Below, in pieces: positions 32,922-40,588 of a stretch of DNA of 43,125 nt. Below the pieces are notes generated by a model. The model worked only from the letters and a program-made list of their open reading frames with translations. It did not search any database and had not been told where the DNA came from. Source of the stretch: DATJPY01 sp035506135. GTDB taxonomy: Bacteria > Myxococcota_A > UBA9160 > PR03. Position 1 is the first letter of the stretch; each line of letters starts with the position of its first letter. The position numbers and the translations under genes are program-made. The stretch spans positions 1 to 43,125 of the forward strand of contig DATJPY010000002.1 of NCBI GenBank assembly GCA_035506135.1, read 5' to 3'.

Positions 32922-33944
32922 TCAGACCGGCGTGGGCACGACCTCGTCGATCAGGCCCCACGCCCGCGCCGTCGCGGCGTCGAGGCGCGCGCCCGTGAGC
33001 GTGAGCCACGCGGTGCGCTGGCGGCCGATGCGGCGGGGCAGGCTCACCGTGCCGCCGGCTCCCGGGACGAGACCCATCGACAGCTCCGGGAGCTGGAAGA
33101 AGGCGTCCTCGCGCGCCACCACGCGCGACGCGAAGGCGGCGAGCTCGATGCCGGCTCCGACGCACGCGCCGTGCAGCTCGGCGCGCGCGCGGGTGGCGAT
33201 GGCGGCGAGCAGGCGCGCGGCGCTTCGCGTGGTGCGCACCGCGTGCGCGGTGGCGGGATCCGGTCGCGTCCCGAACTCGTCGAGGTCGCCGCCGGCGCAG
33301 AACGCGGGGCCTGCGCCGTCGATCACCACCTCGCGGATCGTCGCGTCGTCGGCGGCGAGCGCCAGCGCCTCGACGAACGCGTCGCGCATCGCGGCCGACC
33401 AGGCGTTGCGCCGCTCGGGGCGATCGAGGGTCAGGCGCAGCGAGTCGCCGTCGCGACGCACGCGGACCGGCGGCCCGGCCGACGCGTCGGCGTGTCGCGC
33501 AGGAGGGCGCGCGGCCGACCACGCCGCGAACTCGGGACCGGCCTGCAGCGTCGAGTAGGCGAGCGACTCCGCCACGAGACCTGCCTCGATGGTGCGCCGC
33601 TCGGTGCCGCGCAGGAGCTGCACCAGCACCTGCGCGGCGAGCGGGGTGTGCTGCACGGTGGCGAGCATGCTGGCGAGCTCCTCCTCCGTGCGCGCCGCGA
33701 CATCGAAGCGAGAGAGGAAGCTCTTCGCGGCCACCGACAGCTCGCCTTCGGGCACGAGAGCGATCGTCGGACAAGGAAGCGCGTCGAGCACGGTGAGCGC
33801 CGCACGCGCGCCGCGCCCCGGCGCTCCCGCCGCGCCGAGGTCCACCACCAGGGCCGGCTCGTCAGCGAGCGGCGACCACCTCTCGAACGCCTCGTACGAG
33901 CGCAGGCGTTCGACGGCCTCGCGCATCGAGAGGCCGCGGCTCAT
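32922..33944 (-). CDS. Enoyl-CoA hydratase/isomerase (crotonase) with N-terminal extension
   Basis: 340 residues. Residues about 160-340 are a crotonase domain: LTLDRPERRNAWSAAMRDAF, then IDGAGPAFCAGGDLDEFG (oxyanion-hole segment), then ELHGACVGAGIELAAFASRVV and FFQLPELSMGLVPGAGGT, where the Glu in PELSMG may be a catalytic acid. Residues 1-155 are an extra segment with Rossmann-like strands (ALVVDLG, PTIALVPEGE) and helices, ending in ESLAYSTLQAGPEF; its role is unknown. Family members hydrate or isomerise acyl-CoAs. The ATG at 33944 overlaps the ligase stop by four bases (ATGA), so it is coupled to it. Its stop is about 17 bases before the TetR operator. Confidence 0.88.
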   Translation of the reverse strand: MSRGLSMREAVERLRSYEAFERWSPLADEPALVVDLGAAGAPGRGARAALTVLDALPCPTIALVPEGELSVAAKSFLSRFDVAARTEEELASMLATVQHTPLAAQVLVQLLRGTERRTIEAGLVAESLAYSTLQAGPEFAAWSAARPPARHADASAGPPVRVRRDGDSLRLTLDRPERRNAWSAAMRDAFVEALALAADDATIREVVIDGAGPAFCAGGDLDEFGTRPDPATAHAVRTTRSAARLLAAIATRARAELHGACVGAGIELAAFASRVVAREDAFFQLPELSMGLVPGAGGTVSLPRRIGRQRTAWLTLTGARLDAATARAWGLIDEVVPTPV

Positions 33945-35461
33945 GCATCTCCGACCAGCTCGGCGCGGATGCGGCGCCGCACCAGCTTGCCGGTCTCGTT
34001 GTAGGGCAGCTCGGCGCGGAACTCGATGCGATCGGGCGTGCGCGCGCTGCGCAGCCGCGCGCGCACCCAATCGCGCAGCTCGTCCGGAGTCACGGCGGAT
34101 CCCGCGCGCGGCACCACCACCGCCGCGACCGCCTCGCCCCACTGCGTGTCGGGCACGCCGACCACGGCGCAGTCGGCGACCGCCGCGTGCGCCATCAGCA
34201 CCTCCTCGATCTCGCCCGGCGAGAGGTTCTCGCCGCCGCGCACGATCACGTCGTCGATGCGTCCCTCGATGAAGAGGTAGCCGCCCTCGTCGAGCCAGCC
34301 TCCGTCGCGCGTGGCGAACCAGCCGCCGGGTCCGAGCTGGCTGCCACGTCCGAGGTACTCGCCGGCGACCTGCTCGCCGCGCACGTGGATCTCGCCGCGC
34401 TCGCCGGGTCCGACCGCCTTCCCGGCCGGGTCGCGCACCTCGACCTCCACCCCCGGCAGCGGCCGGCCCGCCGAGGCGAGCCGCCGGCGCGCCGCCGGAT
34501 CCGCGCTCCCAGCCGCGGCGCGGTGGTCGTCGGGCCCGAGGAGAGCCAGCGTCGAGCTCGTCTCGGTGAGCCCGTAGGCGTTGGTGAAGTCGACGTGCGG
34601 GAGGTGCCGCATCGCGCGCTCCACCACCGGCAGCGGCATCTTGCCGCCGCCGTACGAGAGCGCGCGCAGGGAGGGCAGCGTACCGCCTTCCGCGTCGAGC
34701 ACCTCGGCGATGCGCGCCAGCATGGTCGGCACCACGAACGCGTGGGTGACCTGCTCGGCGCGAGCGCGCTCCACCCAGGCGCGCGCGTCGAAGGTGGGGA
34801 GCTGCACGATGCGGCGGCCTGCGTAGACGGACGAGAGGATCGCGGCCACGGCGGCCACGTGGTACGGAGGGACGCTGACGAGCGTCGCCTCGTCCGGCCC
34901 GGCGCTCCCGAACTCGACGCTGCCGATCACGTAGGAGACCAGGTGCCGGTGCCGCAGCACGGCCGCCTTGGGCGCCCCGGTGGTCCCGCTGGTGAAGAGC
35001 AGCACGGCGATCGCCTCGGGATCGACGAGCGCCTCCGCGTCGCCGACCTCGGCCTCGTGGCGATGCGCGCGCTCGAGGAAGGCGTCGCGGGCGATCGGCG
35101 TCACGCCGGGGCGGCCCGCGAGCTGTGCCGCCCGCTCCGCGTCCGTCACCAGGTACGAGGGTGCGATGCGCTCCAGGAGGGCATCCACCTCGACGCCGGT
35201 CAGCCGGTAGCTGAGCGGGACGAAGGGCACGCCCGCGAAGGCGCTCGCGAAGAGCGCGACCGGCAGCGCCGGGCTCGTGGTGTCGAGGACGGCCGCGTGC
35301 TCCGCGCCGGCGGCGCGCAGCGCGGCTCCCGCGCGGCGCGAGGCCTCGAACAGCTCGTCGTAGCGGAGGGCATCGCGCCCGCCGCCCGGCCTCTCGCAGC
35401 AGACCGCCACGCGGTCGCCGAAGCTCGCGCAGGCCATCTCGAGCAGCATGACGAGGTTCAT
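33941..35461 (-). CDS. AMP-forming acyl-CoA synthetase/ligase
   Basis: 506 residues of the ANL superfamily. It carries the P-loop-like LLFTSGTTGAPKAAVL, the YGLTETSS motif (A5), the hinge motif GRIDDVIVRGGENLSPGEIE (A8) and the terminal NETGKLVRR with the adenylation Lys (A10). It would activate a carboxylic acid to acyl-AMP and then acyl-CoA in the cytosol. It is the middle gene of a three-gene unit: 104-residue protein, ligase, hydratase. The start is ATG 35461, ten bases after the small gene; the ATG at 35449 is an alternative. The acid may be aromatic, aliphatic or terpenoid. Confidence 0.93.
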   Translation of the reverse strand: MNLVMLLEMACASFGDRVAVCCERPGGGRDALRYDELFEASRRAGAALRAAGAEHAAVLDTTSPALPVALFASAFAGVPFVPLSYRLTGVEVDALLERIAPSYLVTDAERAAQLAGRPGVTPIARDAFLERAHRHEAEVGDAEALVDPEAIAVLLFTSGTTGAPKAAVLRHRHLVSYVIGSVEFGSAGPDEATLVSVPPYHVAAVAAILSSVYAGRRIVQLPTFDARAWVERARAEQVTHAFVVPTMLARIAEVLDAEGGTLPSLRALSYGGGKMPLPVVERAMRHLPHVDFTNAYGLTETSSTLALLGPDDHRAAAGSADPAARRRLASAGRPLPGVEVEVRDPAGKAVGPGERGEIHVRGEQVAGEYLGRGSQLGPGGWFATRDGGWLDEGGYLFIEGRIDDVIVRGGENLSPGEIEEVLMAHAAVADCAVVGVPDTQWGEAVAAVVVPRAGSAVTPDELRDWVRARLRSARTPDRIEFRAELPYNETGKLVRRRIRAELVGDA

Positions 35462-35471
35462 GGAGGTGCGA

Positions 35472-35786
35472 TCAGTCGGAGGAGGGGAGCGGCTTGGCGC
35501 CCTTCACCGTGAGGGCCGCACCGCCGAGTGCGAGCGTGCCGGCTCCGGGCCGGGTGCAGAGCAACTCGAGGTCGCCGGCCGCGTTCACGTAGCGCTTGCC
35601 GATGAGGGTTCCGGAGCCCGACGTGCCCGTCGTTGCGGAAGCGGTGGGGGCGGTCCCGGTTCCGAGGGGTTGCATCGGGGCGCCGCCGCAGGTGAGATCC
35701 ACGTCGGCGGCCGGCGCCTGGATCACCATCACCTCGGTGGTGCAGGTGGCGCTGCGAAGTCGGCTGCCGGGCTTCAGAACGGGCAC
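35472..35786 (-). CDS. Small conserved-looking protein of unknown function upstream of the ligase
   Basis: 104 residues, no signal peptide or membrane segment. It begins VLKPGSRLRSATCTTEVMVI, contains VDLTCGGAPMQPLG and SGTLIGKRYVNAAGDLELLCTRPGAG, and ends LTVKGAKPLPSSD. The three Cys (in SATCTT, LTCGG, ELLCT) and the Gly-rich, beta-rich look suggest a compact fold, possibly metal-binding. I recall similar small proteins beside acyl-CoA genes in other bacteria but know no function. The start is GTG 35786 with GAGGAG six bases before it. It is the first gene of the operon with the ligase and hydratase, so a role in that pathway is plausible. Confidence 0.75.
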   Translation of the reverse strand: MPVLKPGSRLRSATCTTEVMVIQAPAADVDLTCGGAPMQPLGTGTAPTASATTGTSGSGTLIGKRYVNAAGDLELLCTRPGAGTLALGGAALTVKGAKPLPSSD

Positions 35787-35906
35787 AGCGCTCCTCTCGT
35801 CGCTCGGGAGTGAATGAGGCCTCAGACTCTAGCTTCCATGCCCCGACGGCCTCAAGCGGGTCGGGAGGACCACTCGAGAGCGGGCTCGCACGCGCCCTGA
35901 TTGCTT

Positions 35907-35934
35907 TTGATCGCAGCGCGGCGAGGGCTAGATT
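35907..35934 (+). promoter_or_regulatory. Putative promoter of the alpha/beta hydrolase gene
   Basis: TTGATC at 35907-35912 and TAGATT at 35929-35934 are 16 bases apart, in a locally AT-richer stretch 39 bases before the hydrolase start. Each box matches four of six consensus bases. The remaining spacer 35787-35906 has no gene that I can support. Confidence 0.33.
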
Positions 35935-35972
35935 CATCGAGACCGATCGGCGGGATGGGCGGGATGAGTGGG

Positions 35973-36860
35973 ATGAAGCGCGCGCTGCCGTACCTGGCCG
36001 TGTTCGTCATAGCCGCCACCGCGAGCGTCGGTGCGCTCGGCTTCTCCGACTGGCCTGCCGGCTATGCGCTGCGCTACGGGCTGTGGCAGCTGAGCGGCCA
36101 GGGCAAGGAGCGCGAGTACTCGAGCGACGACGCCCGCCTGCACTATGTCGAGGCGGGCAGTGGCCCCCCGCTCCTGCTCCTGCATGGTGGCGGCGGCAAC
36201 CGCGATTCATTCTTTGCGCAGCTGCCCTTCCTGGCGCGTCACTTCCACGTCTACGCGTTGGACAGCCGCGGGCATGGCCGCAGCGAGCACGGCAACGGAT
36301 CCTTGAGCTACGAGCGCTATGCGGAGGACGTCTACGCGCTGCTCGAGCAACGCCAGATCGCGCGCGCGGATCTGATCGGCTGGAGCGACGGCGGCAACAC
36401 CGGACTGGTGCTGGCGGTCGCCCATCCCGAGAGCATCTGCCGCATGGTCGTGATCGGCGCGAACTTTCATCCTTCGGGCCTCATCGAGAATCCGCAGTCG
36501 CCGCCCGAGCCGCCTCACGAGTGGAGCAGCGAGCTGGCGCAGGACCTCTACGATCTCCTGCTGGGCCGCGACGAGGCCAACAGCCCGAGCGATGACGAGC
36601 TGGAGGAGTTGTGGGCGACCGGACCCGACCTGACCCCCACCGCGCTGCATCACATCAGCGCACCGGTGCTGGTCGTCGGCGGTGAGTACGATCTAGTCGA
36701 CCGGAGTCATCTGATCGCGACCCAGCAGGCCATTCCCGGCGCGAGACTGGAGATCTTCCAGGGCGTTGGCCACAGCCTGATCCAGGACGTGCCGGCCAAG
36801 GTGAACAAGGCACTGCGCAAGTTCCTGCTCGATCACGACGGCAGGCCGCGGCCCTGCTAG
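35973..36860 (+). CDS. Alpha/beta-fold hydrolase, membrane-anchored or secreted
   Basis: 295 residues. An N-terminal hydrophobic helix (LPYLAVFVIAATASVGALGF) suggests an anchor or signal. The fold follows: LLLLHGGGGNRDSFF (oxyanion turn), VYALDSRGHGRSEH, the nucleophile elbow GWSDGG (Ser in G-x-S-x-G), a late Asp (VVGGEYDLVD) and His in GVGHSL. It would act as an esterase or lipase-like enzyme; the substrate is unknown. ATG 35973 has GGCGGG nine bases upstream; ATGs at 35955 and 35964 are alternatives. Base composition and codon use look less GC-rich than the neighbours (more CAT, TTG, GAT), and it ends abruptly against the next gene, hinting at transfer or insertion. Confidence 0.87.
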   Translation: MKRALPYLAVFVIAATASVGALGFSDWPAGYALRYGLWQLSGQGKEREYSSDDARLHYVEAGSGPPLLLLHGGGGNRDSFFAQLPFLARHFHVYALDSRGHGRSEHGNGSLSYERYAEDVYALLEQRQIARADLIGWSDGGNTGLVLAVAHPESICRMVVIGANFHPSGLIENPQSPPEPPHEWSSELAQDLYDLLLGRDEANSPSDDELEELWATGPDLTPTALHHISAPVLVVGGEYDLVDRSHLIATQQAIPGARLEIFQGVGHSLIQDVPAKVNKALRKFLLDHDGRPRPC

Positions 36861-36931
36861 CAGGCTGCGAGATTGCCAGCACCGGTCCGGCGAGCGAGCA
36901 CGCGGCCGAGCTGCTCCGCTCGCTCGGTCTC

Positions 36932-38152
36932 GTGGCCTCGCGCCGCGAAGCGCCGCCCGATCCGCACCCCGCCCTCGACTGGGCGCGCTCGGGCGCGATG
37001 GCGCTCACGGGTCCGCCCGACCGCCCGCCGCGCGTCGAGGCGGCCGGCGTGGCGGCGGTCGCGCGCGGCGCGGCGCTGGCGCTGCACGCGCTCGCGGCCG
37101 AGCGCGGCGTCGAGCTGGCCGTCGACGGACCGGCGCTCCTCGCCGAGCGCGCTGCGCTCCTGGGCCTCTCCCGACGCGGGCGCGTGTCGGCCGGCGGAGC
37201 GTCCAGGCTGCTTCCGGCCGCGGACGGCTGGCTCGCAGCGAGCCTCCCGCGCCCCGAGGACCTGGCGTCGCTCCCGGCATGGCTCGGCGTCGAGCCGGGC
37301 GCCGATCGGTGGCGCGCCGTCGAGGCTCGCGTCCGAGACGGGAAGGTGGAGGAGCTGGTCGAGCGCGCGCGGCTGCTCGGCCTGGCGGTGGCGCCCGTCG
37401 CCGAGCCGCCCGATGCGCCGCCTCCGTGGATGCGCATCGCCGTGCGCGGGCCGCGGCGGACGCGGAACGGCGCGGCGCCGCGCGTCGTCGACCTCTCGTC
37501 GCTCTGGGCGGGTCCGCTCTGTGCGCAGCTCCTCCGCGCGGCCGGTGCGCAGGTCCTGAAGGTCGAGAGCGCGTCGCGCCCCGACGCGGCGCGCGCGCAC
37601 GGCGCGTTCTTCGCGAGGCTGAACGCCGGCAAGCGGCCGCTCGCGCTCGACCTCACGCGCGCGGAGGGACGCGCGGAGCTGCAGCGACTCGTCGCCGAGG
37701 CCGACGTCGTGATCGAGAGCGCCCGGCCGCGCGCGCTGGCGCAGCTCGGCATCGACGCCGAGGCGCTCGTGGCGGAGCGCCCGGGCCTCGTCTGGATCGC
37801 GATCAGCGGCTACGGCCGTCGCGAGCCCGGCGCGGCCTGGGTCGGCTTCGGCGACGACGCGGCCGCCGCCGCCGGCCTGGCCTCGCTCGCGGGTCGGGGG
37901 CTCGGTGCTCCCGTCTTCTGCGCCGACGCGGTCGCCGATCCCTTGATGGGGCTCCACGCGGCGGTGGCGGCGCTCGCCGGGCTCGCGCGCGGCGAGGCCG
38001 TCCTCTTCGACCTCGCGCTGCGCGACGTCGCTGCGCAGGCCGCGCGCTTCGCCGGCGCGGCGCGCGACGTGCGGGTCGTCGCCACCGCGGATGGCTTCGA
38101 GGTCGAGGCCGGCGGCGTTCGCCAGGCCGTGCTCCCGCCGCGAGCCGGCTAG
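36932..38152 (+). CDS. Compact two-half CaiB/BaiF-like protein, possible N-terminal loss
   Basis: 406 residues from the first usable start (GTG 36932). The order is unusual. The first 160 residues look like the middle and end of a CaiB unit (ARSGAMALTGPPDRPP, then LLPAADGWLAASLPRPED and VERARLLGLAVAPV). Residues 183-406 look like the start and middle of a second unit (RVVDLSSLWAGPLCAQLL, LNAGKRPLALDL, DVVIESARPRAL, ISGYGRREPG, FGDDAAAAAG). Sequence in the same frame before the GTG still reads like a CaiB start (IASTGPASEHAAELLRSLG) but has no ATG, GTG or TTG back to the hydrolase stop. The usual C-terminus of the second unit is missing too. CoA transfer is likely by family, but activity is uncertain. 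It shares CTAG with the convergent gene's stop. Confidence 0.75.
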   Translation: MASRREAPPDPHPALDWARSGAMALTGPPDRPPRVEAAGVAAVARGAALALHALAAERGVELAVDGPALLAERAALLGLSRRGRVSAGGASRLLPAADGWLAASLPRPEDLASLPAWLGVEPGADRWRAVEARVRDGKVEELVERARLLGLAVAPVAEPPDAPPPWMRIAVRGPRRTRNGAAPRVVDLSSLWAGPLCAQLLRAAGAQVLKVESASRPDAARAHGAFFARLNAGKRPLALDLTRAEGRAELQRLVAEADVVIESARPRALAQLGIDAEALVAERPGLVWIAISGYGRREPGAAWVGFGDDAAAAAGLASLAGRGLGAPVFCADAVADPLMGLHAAVAALAGLARGEAVLFDLALRDVAAQAARFAGAARDVRVVATADGFEVEAGGVRQAVLPPRAG

Positions 38153-40530
38153 AGCCCCTTCGGCCGCGTCCCGATCACGCCGTCGCGCTCGAGCACGTCG
38201 AGCTCGCCGTCGCCGAGACCGAGCAGCTCGTGCAGCACCTCGCGGCTGTGCTGGCCGAGCGTGGGCGGCGGGCGGCGCAGCCAGCGCGGCACGCTCGCGT
38301 AGCGGAAGGGCAGCGTCGGCAGCGGCTGCGCGCCGATCACCGGATGCTCGACGACCTCGAAGAAGCGGCGCGCGACGAGCTGCGGATGGCGGCTCGAGAG
38401 CCGGGGATCGCGCACGGGCGCCGCCGGGATGCCGGCGGCCTGCAGCGCCTCGACCGCCTCGTCACAGGGGCGTGCCGCACACCAGCGACGCAGCTCGGTG
38501 TCGATGCGGTCGTGCGCCGCGCGGCGCCCCGCGCACTCGTCGAGGCCCGGCTCGGGCGCGCGGCCGAGCAGGGCGGCGAGGGCGCGCCACTGCGCGTCGC
38601 TCGCGACGGCGAGCGCGAGCCAGCGCCGCTCCTGCGCGGTGCTCGAGGGATCCTCGGGCGGCCCCTCCTTGCAGGCGTAGAGCCCCTGCGGCGCGGCCTC
38701 GGGCGAGCGGTTGCCCATCCGCTGCATCAGGCGGCCGTGGGCGGTGTACTCGACGATCTGCTCGGCGGCCGCGTTGAGCGCGCCCTCGACCATCGCGCAC
38801 TCGACGTGGCGGCCGCGCCCGTCTGCGTCGCGGCCCGCGAGCGCGACCAGCAGGGCGAAGGCCGCGTGCATGCCGGCGAGCGGGTCGCACGGGCCGCGCT
38901 GGATGCGCGGCTGGTCGTCGGGATGGCCGGTGATCCACGCCATCCCCGTCATCTGCTCCATCGTCTGCGCGAAGCCGGTGCGGTCGCGCCACGGCCCATC
39001 GAGCCCGAAGGCGGGCATGCGCACGTGGATCAGGCGCGGATTGGCGGCGCGCAGCGTCGACGCATCGAGCCCGAACCCGTCCATCACGCGCGGGGTGAAG
39101 TTCTCGACGAGCGCGTCGGCGTGCTCGACCAGTCGCAGCGCCAGCGCCCGGCCGCGCGGGTCGGAGAGGTCGAGCGCGAGGCCGCGCTTGTTGGCGTTCG
39201 CCGCCAGGAAGAAGGGGCTCCGCTCCCACCAGAGATCGCGGCTGCGGAAGGCGCCCGCCATCATGCGCATGCCGTCGGGGCGGGCCGTCGACTCGACGTG
39301 GATCACGTCGGCGCCGAGCGACGCCAGCATGTGCGTCGCGGAGGGCCCCGCCCACCACGCGGTGAAGTCGAGGATGCGCAGGCCCTCGAGCGGGAGCCGC
39401 GGCGGGCCGGCGGGCGCGGGGCGCTGGCGCGGCGGCCAGTCGATCGCTCCCGTGTGCTCGCCGCGCTGCGGGGCGGGCCGTGGCGGAGGCGGCCGCTCGC
39501 CGTCGATCGCGTAGGGGGGCCGCGGCATGCGGAAGCGGCCGGTCGGGTCGCCGATGAAGGCGCCGCGCGCGACGAGCTGCTCGTGCTCGAGCGCCCCGCG
39601 CGCGTCGTTCACGGGCGACACCGGAATGCGGAGGAGCGAGGCGCGCTCGACGATCTCCGCGGTCGGGTGCTTGCGGGTGAACGCGTGGACGATGGCCTCC
39701 CACTCGGGCAGGCGGGCGAAGCGGCCGGCGGCCTGCGCGAGCGCGGGGTCGTCGCGAAGCTCGGGGCGCTCGATCAGGAGCAGGAAGTCGGCGAACTGCT
39801 GCGCCGAGTTGGTGCAGAAGCCGACCCAGCCGTCCGCCGTCGGCTCGATCGACGGCGTCTCCACTGCCTGCGGCAGCCCGCGCGCGGGTGGCCGGCCCAG
39901 GAGGCCGTGGAACAGGTCGAGGTAGTTGCTCGCGGCGATGTGGATGCACTCGAGGAGCGAGAAGTCGATGTGCTCGCCGTGCCCGGTCTGGCGCGCGCGG
40001 CGCGCGGCCGCGAGCGCGGCCACCGCCGCGAAGGTGCCGCTCACCCACTCGCCGATCCGTCCGCCCGCCTGGAAGGGCTCGCGCCCGCGCAGCCCGCGCG
40101 TCGCGATCGAGCCACCCTCCGCCTGCAGCGTGAACTCGGTGGCGGCGCGCCCGGCGAGCGGACCGCCGCGCCCGAACGGCGTGAGCGAGAGCACGACCAG
40201 TCCGGGGAACCGGGCGCGGAGCGCCACTCCGTCGATCCCTCCGGCGCCGCCGCTCTCGACCACGAGGTCGGCCGCGGCGACGAGGGCCTCCGTCGGCTTC
40301 TCCCCGATCCGTCCCACGACGGCGCGCTTCGAGTGGTGCAGGAAGCGGAAGAGGGCGCCGTCCTCGCCTCCGAGGTCCGCGCCCGTGGCCGACCAGGCTC
40401 GGAGCGGATCGCCCTCCGGCGGCTCCAGCTTCACGACGTCGGCGCCCGCGTCCGCGAAGAGCTTGGTCGCGTAGGCGCCGGCGATCCCCGTCGAGAAGTC
40501 GACGACGCGCAGTTCGCGGAGTGCGTGCAT
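38149..40530 (-). CDS. Tandem double CaiB/BaiF protein lacking catalytic Asp in both halves
   Basis: 793 residues made of two complete CaiB/BaiF units (about 1-350 and 380-793) joined by a Pro/Arg-rich linker. Unit 1 starts ELRVVDFSTGIAGAYATKLF, unit 2 GLRILDFTAWWAGPSATHML. At the place of the active-site Asp (G-x-D in the family), unit 1 reads ATEFTLQAEGG with Glu132, and unit 2 reads GFAQTMEQMTG with Ala521. Both small domains are present (TADGWVGFCT; RRWLALAVASD). The fusion would act as its own dimer, since normal enzymes are interlocked dimers. Either the chemistry uses another residue or the protein is a CoA-binding relative without transferase activity. Relatives with GFAQTMEQ are common in my recollection, so the loss is not a recent mutation. 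ATG 40530 has GGAG upstream. Confidence 0.88.
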   Translation of the reverse strand: MHALRELRVVDFSTGIAGAYATKLFADAGADVVKLEPPEGDPLRAWSATGADLGGEDGALFRFLHHSKRAVVGRIGEKPTEALVAAADLVVESGGAGGIDGVALRARFPGLVVLSLTPFGRGGPLAGRAATEFTLQAEGGSIATRGLRGREPFQAGGRIGEWVSGTFAAVAALAAARRARQTGHGEHIDFSLLECIHIAASNYLDLFHGLLGRPPARGLPQAVETPSIEPTADGWVGFCTNSAQQFADFLLLIERPELRDDPALAQAAGRFARLPEWEAIVHAFTRKHPTAEIVERASLLRIPVSPVNDARGALEHEQLVARGAFIGDPTGRFRMPRPPYAIDGERPPPPRPAPQRGEHTGAIDWPPRQRPAPAGPPRLPLEGLRILDFTAWWAGPSATHMLASLGADVIHVESTARPDGMRMMAGAFRSRDLWWERSPFFLAANANKRGLALDLSDPRGRALALRLVEHADALVENFTPRVMDGFGLDASTLRAANPRLIHVRMPAFGLDGPWRDRTGFAQTMEQMTGMAWITGHPDDQPRIQRGPCDPLAGMHAAFALLVALAGRDADGRGRHVECAMVEGALNAAAEQIVEYTAHGRLMQRMGNRSPEAAPQGLYACKEGPPEDPSSTAQERRWLALAVASDAQWRALAALLGRAPEPGLDECAGRRAAHDRIDTELRRWCAARPCDEAVEALQAAGIPAAPVRDPRLSSRHPQLVARRFFEVVEHPVIGAQPLPTLPFRYASVPRWLRRPPPTLGQHSREVLHELLGLGDGELDVLERDGVIGTRPKGL

Positions 40531-40588
40531 CCCGCTGTCATCTCCGATAGCGTGGGCCGCCGCTGCTCAACGCTGGAAGGAGCCTGCC

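Noticed and set aside
36872..36931. ATT at 36872 or CTG at 36854 as start of the CaiB-like gene
   Set aside because: These are very rare start codons and no ribosome site is seen. I kept GTG 36932 and reported the upstream coding signal as a finding.
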